Part shown: positions 58,001 to 64,000 of the stretch, piece after piece
Layout: each line of letters begins with the position of its first letter
How positions within the stretch are numbered: the stretch's first letter is position 1
Origin: Malus domestica
Taxonomy: Eukaryota; Streptophyta; Magnoliopsida; Rosales; Rosaceae
Assembly: GCF_042453785.1 (NCBI RefSeq)
Contig: NC_091674.1
Location: 21,797,001 to 21,861,000, forward strand
Direction: 5' to 3'
DNA: 64,000 nucleotides
Notes under the pieces: generated by a model
What the model saw: only the letters and a program-made list of their open reading frames with translations
Database searches by the model: none
Told to the model about the DNA's origin: nothing
Program-made: the position numbers and the translations under genes

Positions 58001-58308
58001 ACACCCGAAATACACAATTGAGACAATGGAATGAACAATCCTACTCCTAAATCTCCCTAATTATGTCTTCTAAACTTCAAATTGTTCAAAGCTTCATGCA
58101 AATCAAACATCTTCCGATCTTTGCAAATCAAAAACATAGATATATATAACTATCAACAGACAAAAACAAGAGAGTACAGTACAGAATTAGAAGCCTTTGG
58201 TTTCCATCAGAAACACAAAAAAAGCCCCAAAATTAAGAGAGAAAGTGCTTACAAAAACCCAATTTTGACACGAAAACAGAGATCTTTGCATCTCTTGTTC
58301 TTCACCAT
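54981..58308. other. Intergenic between IQD and glutaredoxin genes
   Basis: The first 500 bp contain GA runs (55051-55077 and 55421-55441) and probably the IQD 5' UTR and promoter. Plus-strand frames at 56194-56472 and 56469-56717 overlap by 4 bp; they have no recognisable domain (the second has SLSFTLDNESILSWHPLQSS) and are not called genes. 56800-58080 shows nothing. Confidence 0.45.
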
Positions 58309-59295
58309 TCAGCTACAAATTGGGCAAAGCACCAACCCATTCTCATTACACTCAGGACACTTCACCACCACCGTCGTCCCCTGCCGCTGCCCGGCCACGT
58401 CATCCTTCACCACCAGCACCATCTTTGAGCTCCCATTGCATTGGAAGCAGGGCAAGAACCTTGCCTCCCCACACCCTTCACACACAGACCCAGCTTTTTT
58501 CTTTGGACACCCAGCAAGAATCTCAACCAGCAAACCCTCCTCCAAAATCTTCAACACCTCCTCAGCGCCGCCTATATATCTCCCCTTCACAAACACCTGA
58601 GGCGGCACCGCCACGTCCTTCCCTTTCCCCTTCATCAAATCGTTCAACTCTTCTCTGAACCCGCGATCCATCGACACGTCACGCTCGACAATCATCACCC
58701 CGAGGCCTTCTATCGCCGCCCGGACGGCGTTACACTCCTCGAAAGTCCGCCGCACTCCTCGCAGCGTCGTAGTGTAGACCACCACTTTGCTTTCTCCTCC
58801 CGGTGGGCATATTTTTTCGAACCGGTCAAGTGGGTCCTTCTTGTTGTTGACCCGGAAGACGCCGTCGTACGGAGATTTGAAAATTACCCGATTCGGGTTG
58901 GAGTTTTCTTTATCGGGGTTTTTTGGGTCATTGAAAACGAAGGGTTTGGGCGGCGGGAGCGGCGAGAATCGGAAACTATCAGCGTCGAGGCCGGCCATAA
59001 GCTCCCATGAGTTAATGACTTCCGGGTCGGACCGTAGCGGCCTAGGGTCGGACCATAGCGACCTGGGTTCGGACCAGAGCGACTTGGGCTCCGACAGGGG
59101 GCTCGGAAAAATGGACCCGAGAGTGAATCGAGGAGGAGGGGTCGGCGGAGTGGTGGGCGCAGGCGGCGGCGGGTCCAGAGTGAGAAGGCCGTAGGTGGAG
59201 GAAGTGAGCGAGACGATGTGGTGGCTGAGCGCGGAGCTGCCGAGTTGGGAGAACTCGTCGTCGTGGTTGAAGAGATTGGAAGAAACACAACCCAT
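58309..59295 (-). CDS. Glutaredoxin-domain protein with C-terminal CXXC cluster
   Basis: A single exon encodes 328 residues. MGCVSS at the N terminus is a likely N-myristoylation/palmitoylation signal. A Pro-rich region (41-56) and a short repeat SLWSEPRSLWSDPRPLRSDP (72-91) precede a glutaredoxin fold (about 169-260): KVVVYTTTLRGVRRTFEEC, VPPQVFVKGRYIGGAEEV. The usual CXXC/CXXS active site is replaced by TLRG, leaving only Cys188, as in the plant At5g39865/At3g57070 group. Four CXXC pairs (272/275, 283/286, 313/316, 324/327) form a probable zinc-binding tail. It is unlikely to be a classic thiol reductase; a scaffolding or metal role is inference. The stop at 58309 follows LCPICS. Confidence 0.92.
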   Translation of the reverse strand: MGCVSSNLFNHDDEFSQLGSSALSHHIVSLTSSTYGLLTLDPPPPAPTTPPTPPPRFTLGSIFPSPLSEPKSLWSEPRSLWSDPRPLRSDPEVINSWELMAGLDADSFRFSPLPPPKPFVFNDPKNPDKENSNPNRVIFKSPYDGVFRVNNKKDPLDRFEKICPPGGESKVVVYTTTLRGVRRTFEECNAVRAAIEGLGVMIVERDVSMDRGFREELNDLMKGKGKDVAVPPQVFVKGRYIGGAEEVLKILEEGLLVEILAGCPKKKAGSVCEGCGEARFLPCFQCNGSSKMVLVVKDDVAGQRQGTTVVVKCPECNENGLVLCPICS

Positions 59296-59640
59296 GTTCT
59301 CGTTTCTCGAATAGCGAAGTGTGAAGTGGCGGAGGAGTGAAAAAAGCTGCGAGCTTGAGATGCAGAGGAAGTAGACTTTTTCTGGAGTCGAATTTAATGT
59401 TTTTTTTAATTTTATAATTGGGTTGGGGAGTTGGGAAGTAATTCTAAATTTGTAAATTTATTTGTTTTTGAAGGAATTGAAGATTTTTTATTTTTTGTTA
59501 TTTTTAATTTTTATTTCGATTTTGAAATGGGGGATTCTGTAGCACGTGAGATTTGAGCGCTAAAATTTAATTCAAATTTATAGTGTGGGTGGGTGTTACG
59601 AAGAGGAGCGTTACCAATTATTGCGTTACTGTCCTGTGTG

Positions 59641-59674
59641 AGGAGGGAGGAGGGAGGAGGGAGGAGGGAGGAGG
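59641..59674. repeat. GGAGGGA tandem repeat
   Basis: About five 7-bp GGAGGGA/AGGAGGG units upstream of the glutaredoxin gene; purine-rich and potentially quadruplex-forming. Confidence 0.85.
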
Positions 59675-59904
59675 ACCGTACGTTTCCTTTCCTTTCCAAT
59701 CGACAGGCTCTTGGTTTCCACAATGGGCCTTGTGGTTTCTAATCTAAATTCTTTCTACACTCCATCACCATTTCTCTCTGTGTAAATCGGTCCAGTGTGT
59801 CAATACAATTGGGCTCTTTTCTTGTCTCTTCATAGGCCTTCTTTATCCAATGGGTCATTCTCTCATGTGCGAGTAGGCCTTCTTTACGTGTCTCCTCCTA
59901 ACTG

Positions 59905-60490
59905 TAAGAGTCATGATCAAAACATCTTAGAAAACCTAGATTACTTAGAAAAGGGAGAGGATAAACTAAATACAAGTTTAGAAAGATTTAGTAATGTACC
60001 CACTGAACAAGAAGTCTAGTACATGAGACTTATCTTAGAAGACAAACCAAAAGAAATAGAAGTTAACGCTAGAGATGTATTAAAAAAGGTAGAAGACCAA
60101 ATAAAACAATTAGGACTAGAATAAATAATATTGAAGAAACACATAATCAATTACAAAGAACTATAATAGATTGCAGCTATGAATAGTGTCGATCAGTTTA
60201 CAAATTATCTATCTTTCATAGATTGGTCTGACAAAACTAAAATTTTAAGAATAAAAGAAAGACTTCTAGACCAACTTTTACAAATAGAACAAGAAGTTAG
60301 AGCAATAATGGCTAGACCAGGATTAGTGAATAGATTAGAAATACATTTCAAAATAAAAATAATTACAGCAATTTTAGATCAAATAGAAGAGTTTTTGGAA
60401 AATCTTGATGGATAAATATAAAAATAGTAATTATTTTAAAGAATCAATTAAAGAAACGGATACATTAATTTTTAGTCAATTACAAGCAAC
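59905..60490 (+). pseudogene. AT-rich overlapping-ORF block, possible endogenous pararetrovirus fragment
   Basis: Three successive small frames overlap by start/stop codons: one ending TATGAATAG overlaps an ATG at 60179, whose frame (78 codons) ends at 60415 inside the ATG of the next (60405). Such ATGA/ATGGATAA overlaps are usual in badnavirus- or tungrovirus-like genomes and rare in plant genes. Codon use is strongly A-rich, and the products are Lys/Glu/Ile-rich with coiled-coil character. It is broken: a TAG at 60017-60019 and a frame shift near 60120 interrupt the first frame, and the third frame ends in unrelated sequence after about 60490. No RT, movement or coat motif is present, so the assignment is tentative. 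Confidence 0.4.
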
Positions 60491-61782
60491 ATGGGTGAGC
60501 AGATTTTGTGTTTTGAAGCGCAGGAGAGACTCCTTGGTCTGGTTGTTTTGGGGTTTGGTCCCATTCCACCAAAATAAAATTGTGAAAGAGAGAGCTTAAC
60601 TTCCCAAATGGAACCAATTGCTCTTAACAACTAGCTAATATGTGGTTTATAAAGTGGCACAACAAGATTAACCATAAAAGTTTGAAATTGAATAACTAAT
60701 CGATTCTGCCAATCATGCAAGAAGGTTTGTTCTCCAAATAATTAAAGCTTGGCTTAAATTTCCATAGAGTCAACAAATTACATTATTAGTTTCTACTAAG
60801 TAATTATTATGAAAAGATAATTATTTTACGTGAACAGCAAAATTATCGTCCCAAATTGAAGATGATCCGTTCCTTTCTGGAAAATGCTTTCTAGTGGGGT
60901 TTGTCGGCAGGACCCATTCATCGGATGTAAATATCTTCTTCTTTCTTAAAACGAATATTATTGAAAAGGTTTGCTCATTTTTTGAAGAATCATTTAAAAT
61001 TAAGAAATACTAATATGAAAAATATATTTGGATTCAGCGTCAACTACAGTACTGTCTGAGATTTTAACTACAAAATTAGCGTCCCAAATTGAAAACTTGG
61101 TATTTGGTATAGAAACCTAATGATAACATGGATTGATGATATATTCACATACACTTGCATACAAATTAAAAATAACGCAATCTCATATATGGCTGTGTTT
61201 ATCTAGTTTTCCATGTTATGAATAGTTTCATATTGTATAACGTGTTGCTATATATATTGATATGCTGAAAGGCTTGTATTAAACAATTTATTTGTCTAAT
61301 CATCGGAAATCGTTTAGTCATTCATATGTTTCAAATAAATTGACAATATTAAAGAAAATAGGCTGTTATGGTACTAATACGATATAAAAAATGATAGATG
61401 ATTAAACAATCTCCGATTTAATTTTTTAATACATAAAAAATGATCTAGAAAAAATGATTAAGAAAATGAATCATTATAATTATGAAATTTGTAGGGTAAA
61501 AATTATATGCTAATCGCAAGAGAGTAGTGGATAAGATTGATGGAAAATTTTTGGTATTATGTGGGTTATGGTTATTATGATGGATAAAAGATTGCTTCAA
61601 AACACATAGTAACTACGGTATCTTTCATATTTTATTTGCCCTCACAAAGTGTGTATATATTATCTGAATAAGCCTTGAAGATATAATGTAGCATGACCTT
61701 ACACCTTTCGCTCGTCGAAGTTACAAACTCCACACACAGGAGAAAGCAATATGCTCAAGATTGTTTAGTTAATGATGGAAGA
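60491..61782. other. Intergenic, no gene seen
   Basis: AT-rich sequence with no recognisable ORF, RNA gene or clear repeat boundary. Confidence 0.5.
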
Positions 61783-61925
61783 ATGTGTGAAGGTAAAAGA
61801 GTCTCACATTGGTTAAAAGAAAGTCTTGCAAGGACTTATAAGAGGTTAGACTACTCTTAATATTGCCAATTGGTTTTATAGTAGAAGCTCAACTTTCTTC
61901 ATGGTATCAGAGTAGTTTGAGCTAC
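61783..61925 (+). mobile_element. TRIM-like LTR relic with tRNA-Met primer site
   Basis: A short LTR-like stretch (GTGTGAAGGTAAAAGAGTCT, CACATTGG) ends at TTCATGGTATCAGAGTAG near 61904. TGGTATCAGAG is the primer-binding site complementary to initiator tRNA-Met. A diverged echo follows to about 61990. No coding. Confidence 0.45.
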
Positions 61926-62350
61926 TCTCATATTGTCAATTAATTTTAAGGTGAAACCTGTTGGGCTACTCCCCATATTGAAAGTTATGATCTTAGGTTA
62001 CTTATTTCTTGTAGAAATCTTCCCTATATGTACAGTGATATTCTGAATTGATTAAGCAACCAATCAAATAGGAAGCATATCTTAGTTCAAACCTCCCAAT
62101 CAAGAGGTACCTTTTCTTTTAGATCGTAACACTAGATAAAAGATTGTTAATAACCTCGTTTAAATTAACAAATCTTCAAAGTTTTGAGCTTAACGACACG
62201 ATCGAGCAACTGGTCACTAGCGATAGCCGATCGGTCGTCAGCATGAAACTCGTTTAACTTTTAGACTTTGAGCGATAGCTTGTATATCCTTACTTCTACA
62301 ATCTAGGGTTAAGGAAATTTAGCACAAATCAGTGATTTACCTACAAATTA

Positions 62351-62736
62351 AGGGGTGGTTTGAGAGTGAGGTGCTTAAAAAAAAAAACACCCATGAAAAA
62401 AAGCTGTGAGGGTTTTAGGTGTTTGGTAAACTAAAAAAAAAGGGCTTATTTTGGAAGCTGTTGTGAGAATAAGCTGAAATCAAAGGAAAAAGCTGAAGCT
62501 GCTATTTGCAGCTTTGGAAAATTGGCTTTTTTCAAAGCACATGGAGCTACAGTGCTCCTTTAATGAAAAGACCCACTATCAGACTGTTTTTTTTTTTTTT
62601 TTTCCAAAAGCACTTTCACAAAAAAGTTTACCAAACACTCTGCTAATTTATTTCACAGCCGCTTATTCTCACAGCACAGCCGCTTATTTTCACAACAGCT
62701 TTTTTTTCAAAGCACAGCAATACCAAACCAGCCCTA
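62351..62736. mobile_element. hAT-like MITE, intact ends
   Basis: The left end AGGGGTGGTTTGAGAGTGAG and right end (reversed TTAGGGCTGGTTTGGTATTG) are inverted. Internal AGAATAAGC and GCTTATTCTCACAGCACAG arms and GTTTGGTAAAC/GTTTACCAAACAC arms are paired too. It is a compact model for the relics at 20590, 28714-31857 and 50640. TSD unclear. Confidence 0.75.
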
Positions 62737-64000
62737 AGAGTCGTGTGCATGACCAATCACTATCTCCTATGAAAAGATGCTTGAAAGAAATCATTCTAAG
62801 TAGCTATCATGTTTGCAATAATGGGGATGCATGGAGCCTTCGATATGTTGATCAATCAGATGGAAAATCTTTTGTAATCTTTTTCTTTTTCGGTACAAAT
62901 TTGGTGCGCGGGATTAAGTCGTATGACTATGGCTGCCCCTTTCAGTTATCTGATGCAGAACGCTCCTTTCATAGACTACCATTATACCATCAATTGGTCG
63001 TTTCTGTGCAGGCACCTACTTTTCTGAAAGTTTATGTAATCGCATAGTCTTCCATATAATCATTTTCCCAGTGTGACGATCGATGTGATTTAATTCTTAC
63101 TTTAGTAGGCAACAATATCTTCTAGGTCTTTAGCAAAGAAACAATATATCTTCCGGGTCAAGTCTAACATATAATTAATTATACCAACTTTCATTGAATT
63201 ATAGTAGTATTCTTTCTTTTGTTGGAATTATTGAATACACCTTAGAAGTTCAATATTAAACAGCTTATATACTCTAATATGAAAGTACTATTTAAGCTTT
63301 AGAAGCTTTTCAGAAGAAAAAATAATATTTTTTTTAATTCACCAAAGTCATTTTTAACGTTTAGATAACCCTGCATCTTAAAAAATTTCTTCTTCAAGCC
63401 ATCAAATCAACTTTCACTCATCCTCGTTGAACAAAACCCTAACCTCTAAAGGCACAAACATGTTGATGAAAAAACTCATAACTGATTAATAGAACATGAA
63501 AATGGCTATTTGGAGGTTCTACATGAGGTATGACTTTATAATATTTTTTTTTTCATTTACATCAATTTGAGCGATGTCATACTGCTTGTGAAACCTTAAA
63601 TCCTTATATGGACTCGTCTCACCGAAAATATGAAGATATACCTGTGGATACCTGCTAAAAACTTGCACCGTTTCATTTTCTGCATACCCTTAGGTTGGAA
63701 TGTATACTTGCACCGTTTCATTTTCTGCGTACTCTTAGGTTGGAATGTATTGCAAATATGCAGAAAATGAGGAAAAGGAGGAGTATTAAAATAACTTTTT
63801 ATTTCAAAATAGGTATGGAATTTTTAGTATGCGAGTATCCAATAAAATGTGAGCTGTTAATAAAACTACCCTAATTGTAATTGTATTAAAAATAAAAAAT
63901 AAAAACTAAAGTCTCAGTGTTTGGACAATGAAATGTTTATTTAAAACGAGCGTTACGGTCTGGTTAAACTATGTAAGTTAGAATAGTTTACAAAACAAAA
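62737..64000. other. Intergenic tail of the window
   Basis: The frame to 63047 is open by chance or is an unidentified exon; no domain recognised (contains GDAWSLRYVDQSDGKSFVI). The rest is AT-rich. Confidence 0.4.
63661..63750. repeat. 45-bp direct tandem repeat, two units
   Basis: ACTTGCACCGTTTCATTTTC opens units at 63661 and 63706; each ends TAGGTTGGAATGTAT. Two or three differences by eye. Confidence 0.9.

Noticed and set aside
58320..59194. Plus-strand frames of up to 189 residues opposite the glutaredoxin gene
   Set aside because: Shadows of a GC-rich real gene on the minus strand; no domain and no plausible start context.

Overview
The window looks like nuclear DNA from a woody eudicot, most likely a Rosaceae species of the apple/pear group. 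The evidence is intron-containing plant genes (GRF, IQD), a single-exon BRANCHLESS-TRICHOME-like gene, an MGC-type plant glutaredoxin, and very dense Rosaceae-style transposons. The genus is an inference from repeat style. No prokaryotic, organellar, tRNA or rRNA gene was recognised. Only four intact-looking host genes were found: a BLT-like coiled-coil protein (22731-23786, +), a growth-regulating factor in four exons with a miR396 site (47590-49998, +), an IQ67-domain calmodulin-binding protein in five exons (52454-54980, -), and a glutaredoxin-domain protein (58309-59295, -). They share no obvious pathway; GRF and IQD converge about 2.5 kb apart.

Layout. 1-6600: an RTE-clade LINE reverse transcriptase, a composite repeat with an antisense coiled-coil ORF and long tandem repeats, then a second 5'-truncated RTE copy with a (TTG)n tail. 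6900-8570: MITEs and a short Helitron-like element. 8587-15776: a decayed Ty1/copia element on the minus strand with both LTRs, polypurine tract, gag and pol. 15779-20363: two short Helitron-like elements and a large solo LTR that contains a 1.4-kb TIR element. 20740-21030: a LINE RNase H relic. 22731-23786: BLT-like gene. 23859-32755: a microhomology-bounded tandem duplication. Copy 1 was broken by a 3.2-kb ectopic copy of the 14-17 kb region; copy 2 was broken by a solo LTR with TSD AAGAA that itself holds a 3.1-kb hAT-like element.

32756-47000 is a gene-poor graveyard: a LINE zinc-finger relic, MITEs with 8-9 bp TSDs, a minus-strand Helitron candidate interrupted by a hAT-like element with a host-gene fragment, and a three-level nest (hAT-like > MULE-like > hAT-like) whose innermost element carries cytosolic malate dehydrogenase exon pieces. 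47590-59295 carries three genes. One MITE terminal repeat supplies the last codons and stop of the IQD gene, and another MITE sits beside an IQD 5' splice site. 59900-60490 is a small broken block of overlapping AT-rich ORFs that may be an endogenous pararetrovirus fragment. The rest to 64000 is MITE and unassigned sequence.

All identities and family names come from reading the sequence and remembered family features; no database search was run.
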